From NCBI RefSeq assembly GCF_000247815.1, contig NC_021678.1, positions 26,645,062 through 26,709,061 of the forward strand: a DNA stretch of 64,000 bases. The letters are read 5' to 3'. The notes below the pieces were generated by a model that did no database searches, was not told the origin of the DNA, and saw only the letters and a program-made list of their open reading frames with translations. Position numbers and translations under genes: made by a program. Each line of letters starts with the position of its first letter. Within the stretch, counting starts at the first letter, position 1. Source of the stretch: Ficedula albicollis. Taxonomy: Eukaryota > Chordata > Aves > Passeriformes > Muscicapidae. Below are positions 16,882 to 31,650 of this stretch, piece after piece.

Positions 16882-19800
16882 TCATCAGAGCCAAGGATTT
16901 AAGCTGGCTGTGTGGACCAAGTCATCTGCCACCAAGTTCAGCCATCTGAAATGTAGAGCAGATCATTTTTGCTGCTCGCTGTCACCAGCTGTCTGAGAGC
17001 CAACAGTCCCAGGTTTATAGAGGGTTTTGTGAGCCCTAAACAAAGGGTGCACAGGGGGTTCCCAGAAGGGGAATACCCATGGCAGGGCATCACGTCAGTA
17101 ACACAGAACAATCATGCTCCTGCCAAAGCCATTGCCCACAATCAGCTGATTGCTGATTTAAGCAAGGGCATTCTGCCAGGTTGGCCCTATCAGGAACCCA
17201 CAGTCACTCTTTCCTGCCCTGCACATTGGTTTGGGGCATTTTATGTGGCTTTACTCTGCAAGCTGTTTACTCTTTGGGGGATCCTACAGTATCTGGGTCC
17301 TCGGGGAAACAACAGTCACAGGGAAGGGTATCAGGTTAGAAATGCAATGAATGGGTCACACTGATTATTGTCTTTACAACCAGAGATTTTTCTAGGCCAG
17401 ACAGTGCAGATCAAACCTCTTCTTCCGACAGATATCTGACAGCACTGTAAGAGCCATCATCAGTGGAATCAGAGCAGGTGAGGATTAGTGAATGAATTGC
17501 AAAGGGAGTAATGCACTGGCTGGGGGGAGCAGAAGGGCTGGGGGTCCCACTCAGCAGAGCTGGGACCTGCACAGAAGAAGAGTCAGGCCCAGCAGCAGTG
17601 GCTTTTGCTGTGACATGTTTGCCATAATATGAGGGGATCTCACTCCATTGGAAGCCATCCATGTGGGATTGCTGTGGGCACAAACCAGGGGCTGGGATGC
17701 TGAGACTCACCCCTGGTGCTGCAATGATCAGCCACAGCCAGGGTGAAGACAGAGGATGCCAGGCAGGATCAGCCTGGGAGGATGCACAATCCTTCTCCTT
17801 AGTTACAATGACAGGGGCCAGAGGAAGGTGAAAAGGAAGCTGTAGGGAAATACTAGGGGGAGAAAATAGGTTTTAAACCACAGATAATGTTGGCACATGA
17901 ACAAATGGGTATTAACTGGTGGGGGCTGCTGGGAGACTGGGAAATTTGTGAAGGGGATTATATGACGTGGCTGCTCAGAATAGTTGGACTAAATGACCCA
18001 GCCTATCTCCTCTGGTTTTGCCCTCCCCTTATGGCACCAGGTGCTTGGAGTAGCAGCAGGGCTGGTCTATTTGTATTTGAATATTAGGATGTCAAGCAAG
18101 CAAAAATGAGAAAAACTACGTCCAAACACTGGTGTGCTTTTTCTGTTCTTGGGATTCACCAGAAAACCCTCCTGCATCAGCTTCTGGGGTCAAAACCTGC
18201 CTGCCAGTGGCCTGCAGAGGCACAGTGAGCTGTTGAGGGAGATGCTTGTAAGAAGTGAGGGAAATCATTAGGTAACAGCAATTAGGCTGCAAGAATCACG
18301 AGTTGTCTCTCCATGCATTGCTCCCACACTGAACCAGCAGAGCTGCTGGCTGCTGGCACTGGATGCTCCCAAGGTTCCTCCCAAAGCAGGGTTCCTCCCA
18401 AAGCAGAACTCCTCCTGGGAAGCACTGTCCCCTCCAAGCCAGGGGCTCCCTTGCCCAGCTGGTGCCCATCATTGTGGCTCCACAGCCAGGGGCTGCTTTC
18501 CCCTGCCCACTGTGGTGTGGCATTAGGGCCAAGAGCGGCATCCTTGTGCCCCCCAGTCTCCAAACTCACCCCAGCAGCCTTTGCCCATCAGGTTCCTGCA
18601 GTCTTTCCCTGGGCACTGACCCTTCCTTCTGCCTGCAGGTGAGCAGTAACTCCAGGTCTGACCATGACCTCTTTAGCCCATGACAGTTTTTCTAAAGTTT
18701 AACAAATTTTTAAAGCTAAACCTTTATCCATCCTTTTATTTGGAATAAGCAGCATTCTTCCTGTCCTTTGAAGGGAAGAATGTAATTTTTCACTATTATT
18801 TAGTTGCTGCTGTTGCTGGAGACAGATGTCAGCTGTGCCCTGATGGATTTTACCATTTTAACACCAGGCCCAGGTACCACAAAGACCAAGTTAGCCATGA
18901 AATCCAAGAAAACTGATTTTACTGTGCAAATTTGAGGTTTTCTTCTTTGTAGAAACTGTCTGATGGGTCCGAGCTGCAAAAGCTTTGACAAAGCAGAAAT
19001 AAAGTATTGCTGAAGAGACACTCTGGGATGGCCAAAACTGAGCCCCTGCCCCTCCAAAACCCTGGCCATCATTTCTGCATGCTCCATCTTGGGGGGGATG
19101 GCTGGAAACCTCCCAGGACACTTCCCCTTGTACAGCCTCTCCCTTTCTTTTCCTCTAGGCTTTATCTTCTGCAGCCAGTTTGCCAAGACAGAAGGCCTGA
19201 GGGGGTGAAAGGGAAATTGCAGGTGCAGTTTGTGCACAGCCCCAGAGATGCCTGGTTTCACAGCAGTCACCACCTCAGGAAGGGCAGCCTGAGCGAATGG
19301 GGCCAGGAGATTCTGTGCCATGACATCAGTTAAAAGGCCAGCTGTGTGGAGGGACACAAGGCATTCAAAAGTGAGAGGAGGCTCAAACCTCCATTGGGAG
19401 GTGTGGGATCCTCTTTCTCTGCTCTTCCCACAGTGGATCTTGCTAGGTTTGTCCTAATGGCTCCTCAGCCCTAGCCCAGAAAGCACAAATGCCAGAAATG
19501 TTGGATGTCCACATCTTGGATGGCACATTACTGAGTCTAACATAAAAACTCAAAGCTGAAGCATGCAAAATTGCACACTGAGAATGTTACAAGATCCTCC
19601 TGGCTGGAGCAATGTCAGATGACATTCTCTTGATCTGCCAGCCCAGCCCAGACTCAAGGATCAATCAGTGTATTCCTAGGAGTGATGTAAAGCTTTCCTT
19701 TGAACAGACAGAGAACTAGATCCCCCACTTGGCTCTTTGCACCAGGGGAGACACTCTTGGACCTTTTGCCACATCTATCCTCCAACCTGCCTTAGCAGGT

Positions 19801-21592
19801 CCCATCCACTCTTTACAGAGCCATCCAGACCCACCAGGAATATTCAGCATTTAATCCACCCACCAAGAGATGTGCCTTTTTTCTGCTGGCACAAGGCAAT
19901 TTCAGACCATATGTGTGCTTTTCCTTAAGAGTGGGCAAGAAAAATTCTTTATTATTTTTATATCAGAACTGCATGGGAGCTACTGTGAAAGGCCAAGTGT
20001 GAATGGCAGAGAACAAGTAGGAGCCGAGAAGAGCTCGTGCCATCTCCTCTGAGACAGAAAACCTACTATTACAAAGATGGAGAGTAGGAGGGCAATTAGA
20101 AGGATGGAAGTAAAAAAAAAATTGCTTATTGTAAAAGCAGAGATCAAAGCTGAGGTTTGCCTGATGAATGCTGAGAGCAGGAGATCAGGGGGCACCGCAC
20201 AGGATTTCAGGGAGGGTCAATCCTTACGGGATTGTAAGGAGGGATTTTAAAGGAAATTAAGTAGAAGTTTTAGAGGTACTAGCAGGATGAAACTGTGAAT
20301 AACAACACATAAATGGATCTGAGAGTGCAGTATGGCTGGGCAAGGCAGGAGCAGGCGAGAGGGACCATCACCACTATTTGTAGCTTGGTTATTTCTAGCA
20401 CACATCAAGAGAGAGCACCAAGGCCAGATAGCAGAGGCGATGTGGCAGCGTGGGCAGCCAGAGACACACAGCAAAACCAGGGAGCTTCCTGAGCCCCAGC
20501 AAAGGATGGGGATTGCTCAGGAGCCTGAGGACCCCACCTTATGCATGACAGCTGCTGGAGCAGGCACTCAAAACCCTGACAAGGACCTTTCTCCTGGGAC
20601 ATCTCTGAGTTATCCTCATCTCTTGTTCAATTTAGGGAGCAACTGGGGAAGTGAAAGGCCATTGTAATGATGGCTTCATAAGAGGGCTGGATGCATCCAC
20701 CCACTCTGGGTCTGGCCAAGTGCGAGGCAGGCTCTGACAGCATCCCTAAGGACATGGAGCCCTTGGCTGCAAACATCTACCAGCCCCACAGAAGGATGTG
20801 TATCCCTGCTGTAAATCACAGTCCTGTGTCACGCCTTGGGACAAGGGACAGCAGGCAGCAATAGCAGGTGGCAGCCGAGGGCCTGGCAGGAGAGCCTGGA
20901 GCCAGTGCTCCAGGGCAGAGCTACATGTATTAATTATTGACTAGTGAAAGAAGAGATATGAGATTTCACTGGCCTCTGTGTATCTCTCTGTGCAGGCAGG
21001 TTTCTGCACCCCAATTAAATCATGCTTGGGCAAGGACAGGGGCATTACCTGCACTCACCATTGGGCTGGAGCACTTGGCTGACCATAAGGAGTGATGCCA
21101 GTTATACTAAAAACTTCCTGGGTCCAACACCAAAATCAAGGTTTTAGAAGACAACCAGGTTCCCTGAGAGATCTTCTCCCCCTCCAGCTGCTTCAGACCG
21201 ACTCTAGCCCATCACCACCTCCACAACTGTGTCCATTAAAAAAAAAAACCACCCTCCAAACAATTTTTCAATACCTTTATATCACTCTTGTGCAGCAAGA
21301 AATGCCTGCCCATGGCAGACAGGCAGCACAACTATCGCTTGGAAAATGAGTTAGTCCTTCAAAAAGGACTGCAGCAGACTTTTAAAGGCAGGTGAAATTT
21401 TATAAAAGGATTACATTGGGATTAGCCTGAAAGGAGAGAGAGCAGGTGCTTCCAGGAGCTTTTGCAGACCAAAATCTAGGGTTGTCTTGTCCCCCACCCT
21501 TTAAAACCCTCTCTGAACCCTGCCAAGTCTGTCCAGGGGGTGATTTACACTGGTGCTGCCACTGGAACAATCTGAATGGATAATAACTGCAA

Positions 21593-21675
21593 TGTATTTA
21601 TGTATTGTATGTATTATTATTTGTATATATTTGTATATATTGTATGTATTATGTATTGTATATAATGTATCTATT
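21593..21675. repeat. AT-rich TGTAT/ATATT low-complexity repeat
   Basis: Irregular iterations of TGTATTG, TGTATATAT and TATTAT over about 80 bases, consistent with a decayed microsatellite. Confidence 0.8.
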
Positions 21676-24600
21676 GTGATACATACCAGCTGCTGTGTGT
21701 GATACCACCAGAACAAGGTCAAAATGCACCCACCAAAGGGGACTTATCATTTGTGCTCAGAGCAGTAGCTCTGTTGTCCTCTGTTCAGCCCAACATGGGC
21801 ACCCCACACACACACATGAGATGACTCCCATGGCAGAGAGCAAGGGATGCTCACTCCCTCCCCCAGGAGCTTCTCATGGCATCTCAACCACCTGGCAGCT
21901 TTGCACCTAAACCCACACCTTGCTGTTATGCAGCACTGCAAAATAAAGCACTCCAGCAATCTTACCTCTTATCTAATCCAATCCCCACATGATGGGGTGG
22001 ATGTTTTCCCCACTTCTACAGGTGTGAATTTGACAACATCTCTGTGGGCACCCAACCTCTGCACCCCTGGGCCACGCTCCCCTGGTGTGCCATGCTGTAC
22101 TGAGGGCAGCCTGCAGCCACAGGCTGCTGATAAAAGGTCCAGGGATCTCCCACGTTGTGAGCACTGCCTTGGCCACGTGTCAACAGTGCGGGCAGCAGGG
22201 CTGAGCCAGTGGCTCACCCCATCTCCCACTTCCATGGGCCAATGGGGCTGCACTCAGATTTTCCTTTTGTGTCCAAGAAGCAGCTTCCCCATCGCCTTGC
22301 AGAGAAAAAACTGACAGTGAGACTTCAGGATGAGCTCAAAGGTTGAACAAAGTACAAGAGAAGGGAAACAAAGAGAGCATGCCCTTAACTGGCTGTGTTT
22401 AGAAGGCTGCAGTGGATGAGGGTGCTGGACCATGGCTGCTGGATGTGCAGAGATGGCAATACTGCAAAACTTCTTCCTTATCTCTCCTTCTGTGCTGCCT
22501 ATAGATTCTGTGTGCTTTCCACTGCTCACCCATTTTTTTTTGTACCCCGTAGCCCACGTGCCATAAAGCCTCCATTCCTCTTGAACCAATTCCCTTGAAA
22601 TTCCTCCCTTGGACCATTCCCTCAGGAATACTTTTCTCTGTGGAAGGGCTTTTGAAGAGAAATTATCCTGGAACTTAACTAGAAGGGAAAAGGATCAAAA
22701 TTATGATTATTCTGGCTTCAAACATGGGATGTCACACTGAGAAAAATGGTACCTGCTACCGATGGCTGAATCAGCACCAATTCATACAAAGCATTTCAAA
22801 AATTGCTAGAGAAGTGCTGTGCAGGTGCCCAAGGAGGACCAAGAAATGCAGTAGGTAACAGAGGATGCTGCTATTAGGCACAAGATCTACGGTATGGACT
22901 CTGGAGGGCCGTACACATCCTCATCTTCTGGGAGAGGGTCTGAGATTTTCAAACCAATGGATTTTTAAGCAATCGATGCTGGCTGCCTTTAGTGTGCTTT
23001 CAGCAATGACCTCCTGTACTTTAAGGTGAGGTGATGGAAACCCTTCTGCCCACTGGTGAGCCAGCAGAAAGGTGCCCTCAGTGTCCAGCCGATCTGGACA
23101 GCTGCTCATGTCTAGGTCTGCAGTGGGTGTGACTGGGATTGATCAGAGCAGTCATACCACCAGCTCAATCCCTGCACAGTTAGAAAGCCAGAGACTTTCT
23201 GGGTGATGTTTTAATGGGAGTGTTCGCCCATGCACGCTTGTAAAGCAGGAATTGTGTCTTATCTCAGCTAGTCAGTGGAGTTAATAAAGCCAAGTGCATT
23301 CTGAGTCCTTCGCTTGCTGGGATGTACCCTATGGCTCAGCCTGGCTCCCACCCTCACCTCTGCTCTAGTCAGCCTTGCTTTCCCGGCTGAAATCCTGCTC
23401 TTAGGGATGGCCAGTGGCCTGTGGGTGCTGAGCACACCTGAGCCTGGCAGCAGCGTTCTGTCCCACTCCGCTCCCAGCACCCCAGGCTCTGCCTTCTTCT
23501 CCACTCTTCCTCAGGCCACAACTAAAGCGAGATGATGTTGGTGCCCTCCCCCTACATCAGCCCGTTCTTGGCGGCCAAAGGCAGTGATGGGACAAGTCGT
23601 GGCATGGTTGATGTGGCAGCAGCCGTGTGGTGCTGGCGGCACGGAGGAGGTGCCATATGGCCACGGGAGAGGCTGTGCTGAGCCGCCCTGCACGGGGAGC
23701 TGGCCCAGCCCCGGCATGTGCAGCGAGAAGGGCATGTGACCCATGAAATCCTGCAGCCACGCTTGCCAAAAATAGCCCGTGGTCCCCAGCACTCGGGAGC
23801 AGCGGAATTTCATCGCATGCGCTGCAGTGTGGGGCACCGTCCCCTCTCAGGTGATTCAGGTCCCCGTGATGCTGCGGCTCTAGGTACCAATTAACACTTA
23901 CTAATACTCCTGAACGCCACCACGACCTCTCTGCTCTGCTCTCCAGCCCGTTCCGGTCCCTGCGAACCCCACGGAGCCCCACGGCAGCCAGGTGTGAGCC
24001 GGTCCCCACGCCCAGCACATCTCTGGGGCGATGCTTCTCCCCAGCCGCTCCCACAGTGCAACCAGACCGACCCGACCGGCCGGGCAGGAGCGGGCTTCGC
24101 GCTGCGAACGTAGCTCCGTGTTTCGGCTGCTGCTGTCACGATGGAAGGGGAGCCAGGAGGGTGTTGGAGGTTACTTGCTGCCAGCCTGGTGCTAGTAGAG
24201 TCCACTCCGCCTACCCCCTCAAAATTCATTGCAAATGACTTCTGGAAGTGCAAATCGTCGCCCTTCTCCTCAGTCTGAGTCAGGTCTGCGCTCTCCTCTG
24301 GGCGCAGCTGCTCTTTCTCAGCTCCCTGAGTGCAAAACAAGGGGACAGCAAGCTGAGTGTGCCTGCCCCGACCTGCAGGGATGGATATGGAGGGGGTGAG
24401 GGAGGCTGGTGCATCCCTTGCCGGCTCTCCGCCCTCGATGTACTTTGGGAAAAAACCAATTTATTAATTGCTTTTAGAGTCTGAACCCAGAGAGAGCTTC
24501 CTGGGGGGCACTGCTTAATAACGGAGGAGTCATTTGACATTAAACCGCTGGAGCTTCATGCCGAGGGGCCCCTTTGGAGTTCGGGGCTGTGCCTGCAGCG

Positions 24601-24758
24601 CTGGCCCCATCGCCCCCAGGGCTGGGAGCAGCATGGGCTCTCCAGCCCGCCTGTCACGCTGGGTCCCTGATCAGGAACGGACCCTCCGGCAGTGGCGGGA
24701 GGTGACACGGGGTGACAAGGGGCAGGACAGGCCTGGCTGTGCCTCTGTGTGCTGGGGG

Positions 24759-24958
<200 letters not shown>

Positions 24959-25080
24959 GCTACCCCGGCAGCGCCAGTGCCACCATCCCCGGGGGCGCGG
25001 TGCCTTTCCAAGGGGTCGTTCCCGCTGCGGAGCTGTAGCGCATCCCGAGTTGCTGAGCGCCGACCCGCCGGTGTCCCCCG

Positions 25081-26431
<1,351 letters not shown>

Positions 26432-26465
26432 CCAATCGCGGCGCCGGGGTCCCCCTGTGACGTCA
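26432..26465. promoter_or_regulatory. CCAAT box plus perfect palindromic CRE
   Basis: CCAAT at 26432-26436 is followed 21 bases later by TGACGTCA at 26458-26465, in CpG-island sequence just right of poly-C run 2. CCAAT is the NF-Y site and TGACGTCA is the full CREB/ATF site. The pair is typical of a core promoter. Direction and target transcript are not shown by the sequence. Confidence 0.6.
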
Positions 26466-26646
26466 CGCGTTGCCGAGCGGGCCGGGGGGGCGCGGGCCCG
26501 GGGCTCGGCCGGGGGGGCTCGGCCGGGGGCTGCTGCGAGCCCGGGGGTGTCACTGCGAACCCGCCGGGAGCCCCGGGCTCCGCTCCGACACCGCCGCTTG
26601 GCCCTTGTTTTCCTTGGGTTTCTCTGTTACTCTTTGTTTTAGCCTT

Positions 26647-26672
26647 TATTTTTATTTTTTAAATTTTTTTTT

Positions 26673-26710
<38 letters not shown>
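26647..26710. repeat. T-rich tract
   Basis: Nearly pure T with AAA interruptions directly at the right edge of the CpG island. It could be a polypyrimidine tract or an old poly-A tail in the minus orientation, but no retroelement body was recognised beside it. Confidence 0.8.
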
Positions 26711-28440
26711 CTCTGCCCTTCTCCGTTTCATGTTTGGTGTTTCCCCCCCCGCTTTTTTCCTCTGCAGAGCATGTGCTGCGTTTTGTTTTCCTTTTAACTT
26801 TACAAAGGGATCGGAGAGTCCCTCGCCACGCGTCTCCATCGCACCATCACCCTCTCCGCGCCGCTCATCCCCTATGGCAGCTGTAGGTGCAGGTGCCGAT
26901 ATAGGGTGTCCTTGTTCTGCGGGAGAAGCTGCGTGCACGCAGGCTTCCAGGGAAAGGGATCCCACTGCGGAGGAGCTGCTCTGCCGCTAAAGCTGCAGCC
27001 AAAAGCCCTTGCTCTTTGCTCGCCCAGGACAAATCCAGGCTCCTTTTCTGTTTTGGAAAGTTGAGTTAATATTGGGGTGGGATTTTTTTCTCATGTGCTA
27101 ATTGTTGTTTCGTAATGAATCTGCAAAGCCAAGCGTCCGAGAAGCTGAGCTGCACCACAAGCAGCAGCTGCGAGCAGGAAAATGACAGGAGATACCAGCA
27201 AGAACTGGGTTTGCATATGAAAACAGCAGCACCCCTGTTTTGGAAATTGAGTGTGAGACCGCTGGTTTAGGTTTGTTTTTTTCTCAACAAGGGCTCATGT
27301 TGTGAAGAGGAACTGTCAAAATCATGGGTTTTTTTCCGGGTGGGAGGAGATAGAATTTTCCTTTTGTTGAGATGGATAGTATCTGAAATTTTATGTGCTC
27401 TCTTTAAAAATGCATCGTTTTATATGATTCCTTGTTTGGAAAATGAGTAGGACAGCAGGATACAGGATTTTTTATTGCTAGATTTTTAAAAGAGGTGTTT
27501 GCATCTAAACAACTCCATTCCTGAGCACTTGTTTTCACTGAAGCTTTCACTAGTAATTGTTGAAGTAATAATGTTGAAAATCATCACTTTTATTAGGTAA
27601 TTCTGCAAAACCTTTCAGTATTTTGATGTGCAATCAGGACATTTTAGGGTGAAAAGTCCCATTTAACCAAAGGTTCAGCTGGTGAATGTGCTGTTCAGAA
27701 CGTGACCATCATAAACCAGGCAGCTTTTACGTGTTGCTCCCAAACAAAGAGAAATGCTGCTGGGATTGGAAAACAATCTCTGAGCATTACTGGCCCTATC
27801 TAAACTGAGGAACAGCTGCAGAAGCGGGAGGGTTATATCCTAATGCATATACATCTCGTTTCTGGGAAGGGATTTGCATGCGGAGCTCAGGTTATTGCAG
27901 CAAGAGAATGCTGTGCCCTTTCGTCTGCCAGGGCAGGGGTCATTCCTCAGTGCTGGCAGCCTGGCAGAGATGTTGCTAACTCCTCATTACAGTCTCTGAA
28001 CTCACAATTAGCAATAATAGGGGAGCCCAGCTCAAAAAAGTTTGGTGATGGAGACTTCTAGACTCTGTTGCAGTCAGACTTGGTGCTTGCCTGCTTCCTG
28101 CAGGATGCCCAGGTCATTTGACCACGGTGTTACGCAGGGCTGTAATGAGCTATTTTGGTGTTACTCCCATCAGGAAGGTGGCTGAGTCACAGCCCTGTTG
28201 TGCCAGGTGCTGTACATGCAGGGGAGTGACAGTGCCCTGCCCCAAGGAAACAGTCTTAAAAAAATAGAGGTGACAGGTAGATGTTTGTCTCTTCCTGGCC
28301 AGGATGGGTGACAGGGACAGAGCTGGGTAAAGCACCGAGATGCTGGTTGGGATCAGCATCACAGTGGTATGGAAGCTGAAAGGCTTCAGTAGCCAAAGGA
28401 AGGAGTTGAAGGAAGGGTTATTAAAGGCTCTGAGAGCTCA

Positions 28441-28812
28441 AGTGGTTTTCCTCGTAGTTCTACAGTTTCTGATAAACCACACTCAGCGTCCTCATTCATT
28501 CTTCCAAGCCTTTGGTGGCTGTGCCATGTTATTCACCTTCTCAAAACACAGTCCTCAGCAGGAGCAGATGCTGTTTGGTAGAGGGGCCCCCTGAGAGGTG
28601 GACTCAACCTTTTCTCCTGTGAATAAAGTGGTTTTCCTCGTAGTTCTACAGTTTCTGATAAACCACACTCAGCGTCCTCATTCATTCTTCCAAGCCTTTG
28701 GTGGCTGTGCCATGTTATTCACCTTCTCAAAACACTGTCCTCAGCAGGAGCAGATGCTGTTTGGTAGAGGGGCCCCCTGAGAGGTGGACTCAACCTTTTC
28801 TCTTGTGGATCC
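28441..28812 (+). repeat. 186-bp direct tandem duplication (two copies)
   Basis: Copy 1 is 28441-28626 and copy 2 starts at 28627. The copies agree up to about 28807, with two differences noticed (ACAGTCC/ACTGTCC and TCTCCTG/TCTCTTG). They abut directly. A short frame is duplicated with the unit but is not a gene. Confidence 0.94.
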
Positions 28813-31544
28813 AAATGCTTGGATATCCCAGATGTGTGTGTCACACCTTATGGTGATAGAGGAGCAACTACAAGGATGTTTTCTGCCTCCAAATCACACC
28901 TACCCTTGTCTGCAGGGCACTGATGTGAGGCAGACAGCAGAGCCTTCCGTGTCTAGGGCAGGACTTTCAGATAAGGCAGGAGTTTCTTACCTGCCTGAAG
29001 CTCAGGCAGAAATATGGAGATGATAATGATCTGCATTTTTAGGTCCCACATCCTATCTTTGTAGTCATGAATAATAGCAGAGGGGCCATGGTTTGGCTGG
29101 GTGGTGTGGAAACAGAACCACAGGGCAGAGAGCCGTGGAGCAGGTAGGATGTACTGTCAGGGCAGGGGGAGACTGTTGGCCTCTCAGCACCCCCCTTATA
29201 GTATTCACTTCTATTTTAAGATATTAGAATAAAAATTACCTGTGTTACAGTACAGTGACAGGGAAGGTTAGAATCCTCTTATCAGACTCCTTGGGTAAGC
29301 TGGAGTATTTTAGCTACTGACATATAACTGAATTATTTTTCCAGTTGAGCCTCTGGGAGTGAGTAACAGTGCTGCCTGCCTTCTTGCTGCAGTTCTCATG
29401 GTGAGACCACAAAACCCATTCCCAACACACCTTGCTAACTGACATGTACAGGTTTCCAAATGACCTGTTTCTAGAAATCTAAGCTTGGTATCCAAGGAAT
29501 AGAAATGTTACATGAAGAAAGTTACAGTGGCTGTTTTCAGAAATGAAAGTTGTGCTGAGGGCAGCTCTGTTGATATATCTGTAACCTCTGCAAATGCCAC
29601 TTCATTAATAAGCATGGCTGAAAATCTGTAGCAGCTGAAATGCTGGGATTTGGAAGATGTTTTTAAAGGAGTAAACTCAGCTGAGGTTTAGTATGTGTCA
29701 GGCATCCCCTTTGTGTGTGTGGACTCGTGTTTTTGTCAGTAGGAGTTGCACAAACATGTGATGAGTCCTTCGGATACGATGACTTATCTGTAATAGGCAT
29801 GGTGTGTAATACGTTCTGATCTCACTACAGATACAGACCTGTGTTGCCATATCCTCTTCCAAAAGCATGAAGGCAATCGAGTCTCTGTAACAGGGGTGAC
29901 AAGTTCACATGTCTAATAGAGGTGTGCATGCATGGGACAGGGGACCTTGGCCCCTCACAGGAGACAGCTAGATCTTCTTCAAGTGCTGGCTATGTTTATT
30001 GATCTTCTGACCAGGAATAACAAATGGGTGATCTTAGATTTGTCCTTTGCTCCTGAGGGAGAGGACAACTGAGCCTTGGGGATGAGTTAACAGTATCTTC
30101 ATCATGTGGCTCCTTCCATTGTTTATGTGCTGTTTAGGGTCTTTTTCTGACAAACCAAAGAAATGTCAGAAACCTGCAATTAGCGTAGGGCAGAAGAAGC
30201 TGAGACTGCCTTTGGTCTGTGTGCAGAGCTCCCATTGTATCAATGAGAGCTGGACACGTGGCTCAAGGTCAGTGTAGATGGTCTTGGATCTTATGGTGAT
30301 GTGATCTGTAGAATAGTGTGGGACCCCTTTATTTATATATTTTTCATCCAACTCACAGTAAACCCCTTTCATTCCTCCTGGTTCATGACCTAGCCATAGT
30401 GATTCATGTGTTAGCCACTTCCAGGTTGGGGGATTTTGACTCATGCTGTTTGGACCTCAGCATAGAATTCAGAAGGAAGCCACAGCAGGAGAAATGATAG
30501 GGCAGAGGTAAAACCATGGAACTGTGCCAGAAGCACTGCTGAGAGCCCATCACATCCCTTGTCAGCAGAGTGTCCTGAGAGCCAGCAAAGAAGCACCTTC
30601 TGCTGCTGGCTGAAGAACCCTACCTTCTTGTTATTTAGATAAAGGACTGTATATTTTTTCTTATGGGAATTCCTTTTAATTTTGCAGCCTCTGAAAACAG
30701 AGGCACATCTCCTGGAGAGAGCCAATAGATCTGTGGCTTTTACCTTATTGTTTGGCAGAGCTTAGTCTTTGTATCAGAATGTGCACTTTATTCCTGTTCA
30801 AACTCTTGGATATCCCAGAGGTTTGGTTTTGAGAAATATCTGTCCTCAGTGGTGGGTGGGTTCCAAATACCAGTGGGAGTGCTGAAATGGATTATCTGAT
30901 GCCTTACAAAAGAATGAAGCTCCCGTATGAGAAATGAGGCCATGTCCTACAGGCACTTGTAGGTACCTTACTGAAGGTTTTGCAAGGCTTGGGAGTTGAG
31001 CAGGTGGGACTTCGGTTGTTCTCCAGTCTGCTGCTGCAAGCCCTGCAATACTGAGCTATTACAGTTATGACTACAAGAATAGAGACCTGTTTGTTACAGT
31101 GTGTGCTGACATGTTGCTCAGATGTTGTTCCCCTCACTAGAGAAACAGGAGTGGTATGGATCTGCTGTTCCCAGAAATCTGGGGCATCACTGAAGCTTTG
31201 CACTGTTTTGGGAGCGTCAGAAAATGGTTCCTACTGGGGATCTCTGTTCATGCTTTGATTGCACAAATGTTAGATTTCGAGGATTTGAAAACAATGTTAA
31301 GAGTTTGGAGGGTTTGTGTGAAGATGGGCAAAGGAAGTGCTTATGACTGTTGCCATCTTGATGTTCCTCCCAGAAAATGCAAATGGTTACGGACAGGAGG
31401 ATTTTAGCAAAAGCCAAATACAGAATGAAAAACAAGGCAGCTTAGCCAAAGGGATTGCCCTTATTGAAAATAACTTCCACGTTGCAAAGCATTGTGTTTT
31501 TTCTAAGGTTTGTGTTCAAAGCAGAGGGCTGGGCATCTTGATTT

Positions 31545-31650
31545 GTGAGACGTGTTCCTGTTCCACCTCTAACTTAGGGTGTGTCTTCATATGAGCAATT
31601 ATGCTGCTTACACCTCAGTTTCCCTTCCTGCTGAGTGGAAAGAAAATAGC
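31545..31650 (+). mobile_element. Possible ancient MIR/CORE-SINE remnant
   Basis: CCTCTAACTTAGGGTGTG followed at the right distance by ACACCTCAGTTTCCC resembles the MIR core and its CTCAGTTTCC segment. It is heavily decayed, and chance similarity is possible. Confidence 0.35.

Larger units (their letters stand above)
13347..24529. other. Intergenic DNA between ADD3 and MXI1, right part
   Basis: No supportable gene. The longest frames are 160 codons (+, 16009-16491) and 185 codons (-, 18800-19357); they have no recognisable domains and no splice or family evidence. GC-rich pockets occur at 14515-14605 and 15640-16010, a 19-bp palindrome at 16863-16881, and AT-rich low-complexity sequence at 21593-21675. 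A possible weak CR1 remnant (TTGGACTAAATGACCC) lies near 17982. From about 23550 the CpG content rises into the next island. Confidence 0.7.

Noticed and set aside
18800..19357. 185-codon minus-strand frame
   Set aside because: No recognisable domain, no splice or promoter context and no family resemblance. A frame of this length is possible by chance in GC-moderate DNA of this size.
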